Below the pieces are notes generated by a model that made no database searches, was not told the origin of the DNA, and saw only the letters and a program-made list of their open reading frames with translations. The translations under genes and the position numbers were made by a program. This document shows, in pieces, positions 12,275 through 22,893 of a DNA stretch of 64,000 nt (its first letter is position 1; every line of letters begins with the position of its first letter). The DNA comes from Artocarpus heterophyllus (lineage: Eukaryota > Streptophyta > Magnoliopsida > Rosales > Moraceae): assembly GCA_025403435.1 (NCBI GenBank), contig CM046350.1, positions 25,235,661 to 25,299,660 of the forward strand, in the 5' to 3' direction.

Positions 12275-13760
12275 TCTAAAATAGTCCACTATACTATGTA
12301 AGACAACTCGAAAATGGCTTCTCCTGCTAAAAGAAAAGCAAAACTGGAGGAATTAAAACCCCAAACCTTTGTATGTGTATAATAACTATTCAATACAATG
12401 GTGTGATTGGGAATTCCTTCGGGGATAGAGCTAGTTGGCAACACCCACCATTTGAACAATTAGTCCCAAAACTAACATTCTCAACTTTGTGTTCACAATA
12501 AGATATACAAACGGCTGTGTATCCTTTGTCGCCTCGGCAAGGGTTGAGAATGGCATGAATGTCGCGTCAGTCGGCAACGAACTTGGTCTTAGTGGCGGAG
12601 ACGGTGAAATTGGAGGCGGTCAACGAGAGCCATTCCTTGGTATTACTCGTGTTAGTTTAGAGTCCGCTTTGGTGGTAGCAGCCTTTCGCTATGTAATAGA
12701 GGACTTGTAAATCGCCATTGAGAAGGGATATGCTAGTTATATGAACGTTACCATTGCCTTAAAATGGGGTAGGAGTTCCGGTGGAATTGTTGCAAATGAT
12801 ATTGAACTTTTTGTCTAAGTGGCAGTTGTCGCCCGTACAGAAGGGGTACAGAACGGTGATGTTTCCACAGTGGTCCTTGCATCGCAAAAGAGCTTGATTA
12901 CCGGTAGCTTAACTAGTGGTGCTGATGCAGGTGAATAGCAGTACAGTTGTTATTATCAGCCTTAGTATAACCTGTGTGAGTTTCATGATTTTTTGTAAAT
13001 TGTATGCCTAATTAAAAACTGTTTTTAATGTTGTCTAAGACAAAAATCACGTGGTTCTGTCTTTATAAATACAGATTATACCATACGCATGATGCTATAT
13101 AATCATTGGTACAAATTTTTTAACGGATTAATACAGATTTAATTATTTGCTAGGGCTTTCCTCGTTAGTTTCTCTTCCTCATGCGCTGCCGCCCTTGGGC
13201 TTGAGCCCATTGCAGCTGCGCGGTTGGCTTTGATCCTTTGACCCAGAGATGGATTCGAGGTCTCACGGCGATGCTCTAGCAGTAAGATGCTCCTAGATCG
13301 CTGTTTTTCTTGGGGCAGATCTCGATGGGATAGAAGGACGGCTCCGTTGGGTTTTAGAGTTTTTCCTTGAGTCTCGTTGGTGTTCGGTGGCATCGAAGCT
13401 TTTGGGATTTTGCCCTGCCATCGGTTTGAGTTGTGGGGGTTGGCTGGCATGGGATGGCTGTTGTTGTTGGCAGGTGGGTGGTCATCTTTGACATCACATG
13501 ATTTCTATTGGTGGCTATACTAGTATCAAGGGCATTTGCTTTGGTGGTGCTGCCCAGTTGAGGGGGTGCATTTTGTGATGGTGGGGACGTTGGCTGGTTA
13601 GTTGTGGCCCTCTTATTTCTGTCGCCGACTTCCTTCATAGCGGCCATGTTTCCTACAAGTCTTTGTTTTCCGCTTCAGGCACTATGGCTGTGTAGTTTTG
13701 CCTTTCAGTGTGTGCGTGAGGCCGAGCCTCTTGTTGTGTTTTGGTTTTTTCAGTAAGGAT

Positions 13761-14575
13761 TAGGGCTGTACAAAAACCGCCCCGCACCCGTCAACCGCCC
13801 ACGCCCGCGCCCACCCATCTCAAAAAAAACGGGTTTACGTTAGCAACCCACTGGTGGGCGGGTCCAATATATTCGGTGGGCGGGTTTGGTTTTAAGTTTT
13901 TGAGGGCGGGTTCAACCCGCACCTGCCCGCCTATATATTTTTTTAAAAAAACTTATCATTTATTTGATTTTGTTCTTATTTTAGAGATGATTGAACAATC
14001 CAACACTTCAAGCATGGGCTCGGCTGCCTCTTGACATATTAGAAACTGGAAATTCTCCTATTATTTTGTGAAGTGATCAAAATTCAAATCAAGTAAGTTA
14101 GTAAAAAAAGCCCTCAAAGAAAAAGAACACTTGACTTTGTTCATCATTTCATTTGTAGCATTCTATTATTTTCGAACCCAGTGAATAGACTTAATCTTTA
14201 TGGACTCTTGGCTTTGTTCATCACTTTATATGTAGTTGATGTTTCTTGTTGCAGTGAATGCTTATGTTTCTTAATTTGTACTTTTGAATATGGTCACTGT
14301 CTTTAAGCATCAAACTTGTTGTGAATGCTTTATGTATTATCATCTTATATTTTCTACAAATTTTCTTCACTTTCTAAAAAAAAGGTCCAAAAAATTATAT
14401 TGGGCAATAGCATATGTCTAAACCGCCTCAACCCGCCCGCAACCACCCAAAACCAAACCAAAACCGCCCGCCATGTGGTGGGAGGTTTGCGGGTTGGTTA
14501 ATCGCCAACCCGCCATCCAAAAAAACCGCACTGCACCCTCCCAAAAATCATCAAACCGCCCGCTGTTCACCCCTA
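13761..14575. mobile_element. Non-autonomous hAT-like element, 815 bp, perfect 8-bp target duplication
   Basis: The left end TAGGGCTGTACA and the right end (complement TAGGGGTGAACA) form terminal inverted repeats. GTAAGGAT flanks both sides (13753-13760 and 14576-14583). Subterminal zones at both ends are filled with CCGCCC/GGGCGG words; the centre is AT-rich and non-coding. Confidence 0.88.
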
Positions 14576-14742
14576 GTAAGGATGTTTTTTCTACTTATTT
14601 TGGGTCTGTGTTTGTAGGTTTTTTTTTTTTTTACTTTAGCTTTTTGGTTATGTTTGTTTTCCTTAATGTCTATCTGCAAGAATTTCTTTGCAGGATTGTC
14701 TTATAGTTTTGGTGATGATCTTTATGGTCTTGTGTTATGACC

Positions 14743-15321
14743 TAGGGGTGTTCTTCGGTTCGGTTATCGTCGGTTTTGGTTGGTTCGGTAACTGAACCGC
14801 AACTTTCGGTTTTTAGAATTACAAAACCGAAAGTGCACCACATACCAAGAGTACTCGGTCGGTTAATCGACTGTTCATGGTCGGTTTCCATTGTCGGTTC
14901 GGTTCGGTCTTCAGCAGATGATAATCTAATAATATACAAGAAACATACTATCAGTTTACCACATTTTATTTTATTTTTTGTTTATAGAATTGCTGAAATA
15001 GTACAATGTATTGTGTATTATTTAGGTTCTTTTTGAAATGGTGCTAAAAAAAAATACTATAATAGCGATTGATATTTACAATTTGTCATAGCACTTATGT
15101 TAAAATCATTAAAAATCTTACGTCATAGCATTCGGTTCGGTTCGGTTCGGTTTGGTTTCTAACTGAACCAAAATATTCAAACTGAGACTGAACTGTCCAC
15201 TATTGGACGGTTCGGTTAACCGAACCGAACTTGTTCGGTTTTCATGAAACCGATTTTTTCGGTCTTTTGTCGTGCAATTCTTCTGGCGGTTTCGGTTTTT
15301 CGGCTTTTTTGTACAGTCTTA
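14743..15321. mobile_element. Non-autonomous hAT-like element, 579 bp, CGGTT-rich ends
   Basis: Left end TAGGGGTGTTC; the right end, read inward, is TAAGACTGTACA. Flanking 8-mers TTATGACC (14735-14742) and TTTTGACC (15322-15329) match at 7 of 8. Both subterminal zones repeat CGGTT/AACCG. No coding capacity. Confidence 0.68.
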
Positions 15322-15880
15322 TTTTGACCTTTAATTGATTAGGTTTTTTGGTCCATTTGTAGGTCATTTAAAGAGCATAATGTGTGTTCATTTCTGGCTG
15401 TATTGAAGGAATTCCGTTTCTCTATCGGGTTGCTGTCACTCCTCATACCAGTGCATTATCATGTTTGTATTGTTAGTCTTGGTTAGGTCATGCTCTGTAT
15501 TGCAGGTTTTGTTGCATTATTTGTAGAGTTTCTTATTTGAAGGAAATCCGTTTCCATTTCAAAAAAAAAAAAAAAAAACGCATTTATTAGCATATGATTA
15601 GTAGGTGTCCGATGTATTGTGTGGACGGCCAGTTTAGAGACATAATTAATGGTACTAATGTTAATTCGAGAGATTAAGAAACAATTAATAACATGCAAAA
15701 AAATGAATTAATCGATGCTCTAATAGAGAGAGATTTGAAAAGAAATGAATTATGTTTTAAGGTATGAAGCATAATTCATTACCTGACATTTTCAATTAAT
15801 GTTTTTTAAGTTTGAATAAAATGTAATGTTTAATTTTTATGTTCAAGAATTTGAAAAGCATTTATTGACATTAACAATTG
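15322..15880. other. Retroposon tail and AT-rich spacer
   Basis: Contains the end of the poly(A)-tailed segment (to 15578), then AT-rich sequence in which I recognise no gene or repeat. Confidence 0.5.
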
Positions 15881-15884
15881 TTGG

Positions 15885-16320
15885 GTATATGACTTGATCA
15901 GGCCTACTACCATGAGCATCATAGAAGTCCACTCTCTCCACTACTTGCAGAAGCCTACGATCTTGAAAAGAACCTCTATAAATTGGGCTGAAGGCATCAC
16001 TAAGTGGCTCCTAACTCCCTCACTAGCACACAAATATTGCACAAATTGTTCCAGAAACAAAAGAATTCCATTTCCAACAAAACTTTTCCCTTTTTAGCAA
16101 ACACATTTGTACTTGTACTGAGTTTAACAAATAGTGTAGCAGGACAGTGGATGTAACTCTAATTATAGAGTGAACCACTATAAAACCTTGTATGTGATAT
16201 ATTTATTTTACAGCATTTACTCTCATTTTCCTCTCTATGATTGGTTTTAGCTATTGTAGACATTATTAACATTGTTTGTGAAGCTTGTTAGGGCCTAATA
16301 ACGGTGATTTGAGTGTCCAG
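15885..16320 (+). repeat. Possible copia LTR fragment
   Basis: TATA-like CCTCTATAAATTGG lies near 15981-15994. A second block, GTGAACCACTATAAAACCTT (16170-16189), is of the kind found at the R/U5 border of plant copia LTRs. No partner LTR, primer site or target duplication was found, so this is resemblance only. Confidence 0.3.
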
Positions 16321-17144
16321 TTGTTTTATAATAATTATTAATCTTTATTAAAACTCGCATAAATTTAACTATAGATCCGACGTTTACAACAGTATCTGTA
16401 GATTCTCTTCATTTGTAACATCATTTACTTGGCTAATTAATATCATAAAATTAGAAAGACAAAAAACACATTCACTATATATTAATTTGTTTTCACAGAA
16501 AATTGAACCGTACGGTGACAGTTCAAGGCTTGCGAGGCATAAAATTAGGGACTACAGAATGGCGGTGCATGGCTAGTGGAGGTTAAAATTATTAGTGGAA
16601 GTACTTATCAATAGCTTTCCATGAATTTTGGGGGTTAAAAAGTTGAACACATATGTCAAGTATAATTAATTAGCAGTATACAGACTATGCTATATCTTTC
16701 ATAGATTAATCATTTACATATGCCAAAGCATATTCTATGAAAATCCCTCCCCCATAGAATAGATTATTAATCTGTATATAAATCTGTATTTACCTGAATG
16801 TCAACATGATGACTATCGTTTCAACTTATATATTTCCTTATAGTCCAATAAGCAATATATTAGTGCGTTAAACTTTTGCAGAATATAATTAGATTTAAAA
16901 CTGTGTTTCCTGGGGGCTGGGGGCAAAAAAAAATTGCAAATTAGCTATCAACTTAAATATAATGCATATATGAGAACGGGCGCCACTGTTTTAATTATTT
17001 TTATTAACATTCATAATCAGTAATTTTGGTGTGACACAAATGACTACTATAGCATACATTTATATTTTAGAGTATAGAACAAAACATACTAATAATTCAA
17101 CCGTAAGAGAAAATATTATACCAAAATCAGTTCAATCTGGTGAT
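16321..17144. other. AT-rich spacer, nothing recognised
   Basis: No open frame, RNA gene, LTR edge or terminal repeat could be supported here. Confidence 0.5.
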
Positions 17145-17200
17145 CCAAACATACCAACATCCTCCTCCAGATAGCATTAAGAAAAGTCGTCTTGACATCT
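17145..17200 (-). pseudogene. Micro-relic of copia reverse transcriptase
   Basis: The minus strand from 17200 reads DVKTTFLNA, then after a frame change LEEDVGMFGSPD. This is the conserved copia RT region around the first catalytic Asp (family pattern DVKTAFLNG-LEEEVYM). Only about 20 codons survive. 17201-17972 shows nothing else I can identify except the presumed 3' UTR of the next gene. Confidence 0.5.
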
Positions 17201-17972
17201 CTTTGTCATGTCACACTTTACACACCAGAAGTTTGCAGGGACAAGGAGAAAGCATTCTATAGATTCAAATAATTCTTGATTTTGGTATCAAACAAATCAA
17301 TCCAGGATATCTTGTTTGATAGCTTCAGTTACTATTTTTAACTTGCTGTGGAAGACCGTTGTGAATCATATTGCTGTTGAGACCCAGAATTCTATAAATA
17401 TGTGACTATGCAGGTGTTTGGACCAGAGGCAATAAAGTAGACCAAGCAAGTAACAAATGAGTCCTGAGAAACTGAAAATGAATATTAATAGGTACATGAT
17501 GCTTGTATTTTGTACCTGTGTTTTTCTTTCATATATCCAAGGACACTTGGTAATGGAAAAATATTACATTGGTACTTTTTTAATTTCAATTTCTATAAAG
17601 ACCATATTCTAAGGTGCAGTGTAAGTGACATCTGTTGTACAAATTGATGAAATGACCTTTTGTATTCCACTAAAAGCTGTTACTCTGATATATTCAAACA
17701 TATCACAAAACAAAACCTCAACAGTCTTGGTGTTCTTCCAGCTCCAGCTTAAACATAAACAGAACTAGTTAACTATTGTAACTGATCAACAAAATCGAAA
17801 GGCTTCAGTTCTCTTATACATGTAAGTATACAATATGTGAAAACAGTTGCATATTAAATCCAAGAATTTACCATAATAGTATACAAATGTATGTGCAAAA
17901 TGTTGAAGAATCATGACACACTGAACTGGAAAAGGAAAGCTTAATGAAAAAGGAAACTTCTCAAATTCGAGC

Positions 17973-20789
17973 TCATGGACTTTCTGGATGTCGAGTGATG
18001 TCCTGAAAAACCTTCAACCTGTTTCTCCTCAGAAGCTTTATGTCACCGAATTGCAGATCTTTCCTAGGAATAGGTGGACAAGAATAAGCTGTCAACGGAT
18101 CTCTGCGCTTCTGGTAATTCTGATCAAAGCACAAACTACGCCTCAAGGGTTGATGATTCCTTAACCAAACAGAACTTTCAGGGGAGGACGGGCTGGTTTC
18201 ATCTTTTGGATCACAGAACTCGAGCTTTCGGGTCACATTTTTCATCTGAGTCTGCAAGTAAGGACTTTCATAGATTGTGTTTGAGTTCATGTTCTCATCA
18301 TTGAACTCTTCTTCATCTTCTCTTTTCCATCCCCAGATGCATTCGTGCTTTTGGCTTGCTGATTTCATCTGAGTCTGCAGACAAGGACTTCCATTAATTA
18401 TGTTGGAGTCACTAAATGCTTCTTCGCCCTTCCACTGATTATAATAAAATCCACATATTTCTTCCTCTTCGTCTTCCTCAACCATATCCGCCCAACTCTT
18501 CTTCTTATTGCAATTTGAGGAATCCGAACTTGGCTTTGGAGTTTCTGTAAGAGGTTGACCAACAACAATTTGTGACCTTGTGGTCAAATCTTGGCTTAAG
18601 TTACTCTCATTGTTTGTAGATTTCTTCATATCACTATATTCCCAAGACTTCTTTTTTCTCCAATCATCATCATTTGAGGGATTCTTCTTTGAATTACCAA
18701 CCACATGTTTTCTCCATTGTTCTGCTCTCCTCTGGTCTCCATCACTAAATCCCCACAAACATCTCCGTGGTTGCGTGAATGGAGTTCGTACATTGCCCCT
18801 TGCTGGAGCTGGAGAAAAATAGGTCTTCTTTGGACAAGAACTTGCTTCTGTTCCACTTGTATCAGTGCAGGTTTTCTTCAAGCTTGAAAATGGAGACCTC
18901 CATTCACTCGAGCTTTCGAAATAATCATTCTTCAACTTGCTACCAGACGCAACCTGTTGTGTATATTTCAAACAACTTCCTTCTCTAAATGACATAAAAC
19001 GCGAACTCTTAGCGTCATCATGCACTGCAATATTGGCCTTGAAATTGACGTTACTTTCAAATTGGCTACCACAATAAGATTCTGTAATCTGTTCCCTTAA
19101 TCGATATGTCTCCCATTTTCTCGAGTCTTCCGACCATCTTGGTACAGTAGGAGAGGATAAAGATGTTTCTTTACAACTATCTTCACCGCCTCCAAGTGGT
19201 TCCAAAACCGATCGCATCTCTAGTTTAGCCAGCATTTCGCAAGCACGTTTGAATGACTTGGCATACGCTTCGTCCATTGGATTCTTACCTGACGAAGCGC
19301 TTACAGACTGAAGCAAAGATTTTGCCTCTGCTATTCTATTCATGTGCATCAAGCAGATTGCCAAATTGCATTGTTTATTCTTGTCTGACTCCAGAAATAG
19401 AGCTTTCCTGAAAAAAATAACAAATGCAAACATAATTCATAAACAAAGTTTGTGTTTTGTTAAAAAAAAAAAGACATTGAATGCAATATTATATAAGATG
19501 AAAAGCCTGCCTGTAATATTCTTCTGCAGTTATATAATTATTTTGCTGCAAGTAAGCCCAGGCTAAGTTTCCCAATATCCTGCATAGATAGAAACCAAAG
19601 GTTTTATGCATATTCAAGGAATATTTAAATTTAAACCAGAACTAAGAAATACAATTATTGTTATTGTATGTATTTACCTTGCTTTTTCTTGTTCAATAGT
19701 TATATGAATCTTCTTCCCCTGAGATCTTGCTGCTTTTACCCTTTTTCCCCCAAAAGCTGTGCCTTCCTCAATGCATTTCAGTTTTTCTTGGAGCATCTCA
19801 ATCTCTTCTTCAATTCTTCCCGCCCTCTGCTCAAAAAGAACAAAAAGAGAAAAATTAAATTCAATATGAAGCAAGTGGACGTTAAATTATCCATCATGAC
19901 AACTTATTCTTACAATCTTTCCTACTGACGAAATCGATAAATCTAATCTAACAAAAAAAATCGTCTCAAATTATTGTTCTTGTTAACTATGTTCATTCTT
20001 TTACATGCTTTTGTTAAAAAAGATAGAGGAAAAAAAAAAGAGAAAGGCTAGCACACTACGAAACATTCCATAGTTCAATTTCATTTTCTGAATTCTACTT
20101 TGTATAAATTTAAACTCCAGTACAAAACCAAGTGTAAAAGTAAAACCAAGAACCAAAACCAAAAACAAAGGGCTGCTTATTATAGAAGAGTAAGATAAGC
20201 GTGTACCTTGTATAATTCAACTAGTACGTTGTCAATGGATTCCTGAGAATCATTGGGACAGAGATGACGAAAAGATTTAATTGCCTCGATCGCCTCGTCG
20301 GACCTATCCAATTGCTTCATCACAATCGCCATGTCCTTCAAAGCACTGTCAACTCTATCCCCTGCATTTATTGCAGACCAGAACAGAGATATTGCCCTGC
20401 TTGGATCCTTCTCTATCAGCTACACACCAAAAAAAAAAAGAAAGGTAATTTGCACGATATTGAATAATGGGGTTCACACAAAACGTGAAAATCCTAAGAA
20501 ATTCCTAAAGCAAAAAAAGTGGAAGAAAGATTTCAAGAAATGATAATAAGAACAAAGTTTAGATTTTTCTCACCTGAACATGTTTGGCTCTGACATAGGG
20601 AGAATTACCAGCAGGGACTTTGTGAATGACGTGAAACTGATTGCCTTCTTTTGCTGGAGATCTTTGCTTACACTCCGACATTGGAGAATACAAAGGCTTT
20701 AAATTGTTCGAAGACGCTGGAGGAGGCGTCAAGAACCCCTTACAAGGACGTCGAAAGATGGCGATCTCGTGATCGTTGTTGTTCCACAT
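17973..20789 (-). CDS. TDM1-like: POLLENLESS3 / TDM1 (MS5) family TPR protein, five coding exons
   Basis: Coding exons: 20789-20574, 20419-20207, 19826-19678, 19579-19511 and 19407-17973 (216+213+149+69+1435 = 2082 bp, 693 aa). Phases join cleanly. Intron 4 has a GC donor (19510-19509); the others are GT-AG. Residues 1-72 include GFLTPPPAS with Thr21-Pro22, the place of the CDK site of Arabidopsis TDM1. Residues about 70-250 are TPR-like helices (SRAISLFWSAI, ALKDMAIVMKQL, ILGNLAWAYLQQNNY, CNLAICLMHMNR), typical of the TDM1/SDI1 family. The C-terminal 440 residues are charged and low-complexity with a basic tail. TDM1 controls exit from meiosis after the second division through APC/C; sulphur-deficiency-induced paralogs share the TPR part. 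The N-terminal MWNN, TPP motif and long tail favour the POLLENLESS3 branch. It is the only intact host gene here. Confidence 0.88.
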
Positions 20790-21141
20790 TTTGTCTCTCC
20801 TTGGTTTGGATGATGCCCCGTCACTTTCTCGGGAAAATCTGCAATACCCTTTTCTTGAATCTCCAAGAAAGCGATTGGAGAACTTCCCTCTTTAACAAAT
20901 TCAATGCTTTGAGACGAGCATATATGTATGTCTTTGGATACGTCGCGTTTCTTGAAGAAAATGCGAATAGTGGTAAAGATAACCACTTTTTTTTTTAAAA
21001 ATTGTTTCTTGATGGAAAATTCGTTTTTTCGAGGATGGGACTTTTTCTGGGAATGTGTGAGAGATTTTGATGATGATCGACAGTGTGGAATGAGAGAAAG
21101 TGAAGAGGAAAAGAACGTAGAAAGGTGAAGGAAGCAAGAAC
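20790..21141 (-). other. Presumed 5' UTR of the TDM1-like gene
   Basis: Lies between the start codon and the TATA/MSA cluster. On the minus strand it is rich in CT tracts and short upstream ATGs, typical of a plant leader. No splice pair was assigned. Confidence 0.5.
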
Positions 21142-21171
21142 TAGCCGTTTATATAATTACTAGCCGTTAGG
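21142..21171 (-). promoter_or_regulatory. TATA box flanked by two AACGG (MSA-type) elements
   Basis: On the minus strand: CCTAACGGCTA at 21171-21161, a perfect match to the mitosis-specific activator consensus YCYAACGGYYA; a TATATAA box at about 21155-21149; and a second AACGGCTA at 21149-21142. MSA elements bind three-repeat MYB (MYB3R) factors and drive G2/M expression. This fits a cell-division gene and predicts cell-cycle-phased transcription. Confidence 0.6.
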
Positions 21172-21590
21172 GGTTGGGGAGATTATCACACGTGTCATCA
21201 TCCGTGCGACCGACTCAAAACTAAAGTGAAACTTGACTCAGGTAACGAATCAAATTGTGTATTAGTTAGATATTTATTGATAAATAGTAAATTTACCATG
21301 TGTCTCTCCCAAAAAAAAAAAAAAAAGGTTCATAATGTTAAGGAAGACCTGTTAAAATGCTGCTTAAAATTCCCTAAAAAATGCTGCTTATTTTTTTAAT
21401 ATTTATTACAGTAATTTTCTCAAATGTAATTCTTTTAAAATTTTTGGGATATTTATGCACCCATTTTCTTTTCTTTTCTTTTTTTTTTTTTTTAAAGAGA
21501 AAATGCACTTTAATAGGAGGCTAAATCAACAATCCAATATGAATGTAAGTGAACAACTATAACATGAATACAAACAATAGGGTCCAGGAA
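21172..21590. other. Upstream intergenic sequence
   Basis: Contains a CACGTG G-box near 21190 and T-rich tracts (21470-21495). No gene seen. Confidence 0.45.
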
Positions 21591-22891
21591 TAACTTTCTC
21601 CACTAAGTGCAATAAGAGCGAAATGTCCTTCTATCGCAGTTGAAGCATCTTCCAAATTTGCCTATGCCACCTTGCTTGCTTCTTTATTTTATTTTATTTT
21701 GCGCTTGGTGGTCTTTGCCTTCTTAGGCATAGGACTATTGCCGGAGCCACATCAAGGAGCATGATTCTTGTGCTTGGGCAAAGATTTGCCTCATGCGAAT
21801 CGTCTTTAGCCACATTGAAGCTCTTAGCCACCACCTCTAGCAGCTTTTAACCCTTCCAAGCACTCAGCTTCAAGGTTAAGGTAATATACTAGATCATCAA
21901 AAGTTTTGAGGTTCTCATTGTGTGTTGTGCTCACCTTTATGGTTTCCAATGAATTTGGTAGGGAACGAAGCCCAACTCTGATCTGCTGCTCATTAGCCAG
22001 GTTGTTACTAGTTGCTTTTAGCTTGTGAATCATAGTTGACATTGCTTTAAGATGTTGCTTTATAGGGTGGTTTGGACACATCTTATATGACTCAAACTTT
22101 ATAGGCAGTGTGCGTAGCCTAGTGGTAGAAGTTCCAGCAAACTTGAGCTGCAGTGTGTCTCACATCTTGCATGCAGCAGCAAGCTCCTCAAACCCACCAA
22201 TCAAGTCATCGTGCATATTACTTAGCATGATAAAGTATGCACAACAATCTTTCTTCAGCCAAACTTGATAGACTTCTTGGTCGTGACGGATTTGAGCAAT
22301 GACTCCGAGCTCAAGTGCAACCATTTCTTTGGTCAAGGTTTCTAAAACCCCTTGCCCATCAAGGACGAATCGGATATTATGGAATCAAATATCATACACC
22401 ATCCAATTTTCGCCTTTAATTAGATCAACAACAATGTTCTTACAGGCCATTTGTCTCCTAGTGTTGTTTCAACAACGGGGTATGAAGACTTCTTGCAGTG
22501 ACTCTAATGCCATCAAAAGCGTCTGCGAGAGCCGTTCTAGTCTTCAAATCAGCACGGGTCTAGGCTACGTCTAGGTAAGCCTTACGATACTCCGTTTTGT
22601 GGAAATTCTTTGCTCATTGTGTGTGAGAATTACGAGAACAGCCATAAAATTTCACCCCTACAAAGAATGTGAAAGAGAAGAGGAGAGAGAGATTGAAGAA
22701 AAATTTAACATATATAATTTTGTACGTGTATTTTACAATTGGATATGGGTCTTATTTATAGACCCCAATTACTAATCAGATACCCATTATATGTTAATCT
22801 AATAATTCAAAATCAAATAAGTAGGTCATATCCACTAACTCATAGCTATTAACATATATCCCTTAAATAAGTAGGTCATATCCACTAACTA
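21590..22891 (-). mobile_element. Truncated copia element: short LTR plus gag
   Basis: The minus strand shows a TATA-like CTATAAATAAGAC (about 22763-22751) in a short LTR-like region, then a gag frame from about 22440 to 21620. Gag lines up with the plant copia UBN2 domain: VLDGQGVLETLT, YQVWLKKD, FIMLSNMHDDLIG, TRLRTLPIKFESYKM, KQHLKAMSTMI, RSLPNSLETIKV, THNENLKTFDD. It has stops and frameshifts and ends near the zinc-knuckle region. Pol is absent. Its left end is undefined; its right end abuts the LTR at 22894. Confidence 0.7.
22815..22891. repeat. 26-bp direct repeat
   Basis: The same 26 bp (AAATAAGTAGG...ATCCACTAACT) occurs at 22815-22840 and 22866-22891, 51 bp apart, at the edge of the old Athila-like LTR. 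It is either a U3 duplication in the copia remnant or a footprint at the junction. Confidence 0.85.
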
Positions 22892-22893
22892 TT

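Larger units (their letters stand above)
11145..12986 (-). pseudogene. Wall-associated receptor kinase-like (WAK) first-exon pseudogene
   Basis: From ATG at 12986 the minus strand encodes a signal peptide (hydrophobic run ILRLIITTVLLFTCIS), then a GUB_WAK_bind domain. Recognisable parts are CKDHCGNITVLYPF, CHLDKKFNIICNNS, the NFTVSATKTKF region and CSNGGCC. Then come the second WAK cysteine segment (FPLILDWTVG, CKGNSKCV) and YPYH-PDGC. At least four in-frame stop codons interrupt the first 200 codons, and there is a frameshift near 12360. Two small DNA transposons (12025-12274 and 11166-11839) split it; the reading frame resumes across each when the insertion and one target copy are ignored. 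EGF and kinase exons are not found. WAKs are plasma-membrane pectin-binding receptor kinases; this copy is dead. Confidence 0.82.
13139..15578 (+). mobile_element. Poly(A)-tailed retroposon-like segment (LINE or processed copy), interrupted twice
   Basis: A GC-richer block starts near 13139 and the segment ends in an A run at 15560-15577. Two hAT-like elements (13761-14575, 14743-15321) are inserted within it. I cannot recognise a protein; no RT motif is seen. A poly(A) end next to unrelated AT-rich DNA suggests LINE-mediated insertion, but no flanking duplication could be assigned. The left boundary is approximate. Confidence 0.4.

Noticed and set aside
12489..12710. 73-aa plus-strand ORF with Gly-rich sequence
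   Set aside because: Shadow of the WAK pseudogene, whose minus-strand reading has clear domain motifs.
13139..13647. Minus-strand ORFs of 103 and 97 aa, Pro/Thr-rich
   Set aside because: Overlap each other, no recognisable domain, in a GC-richer retroposon-like block.
14776..15036. 86-aa ORF over CGGTT repeats
   Set aside because: Produced by the repeated word in a hAT-like element.
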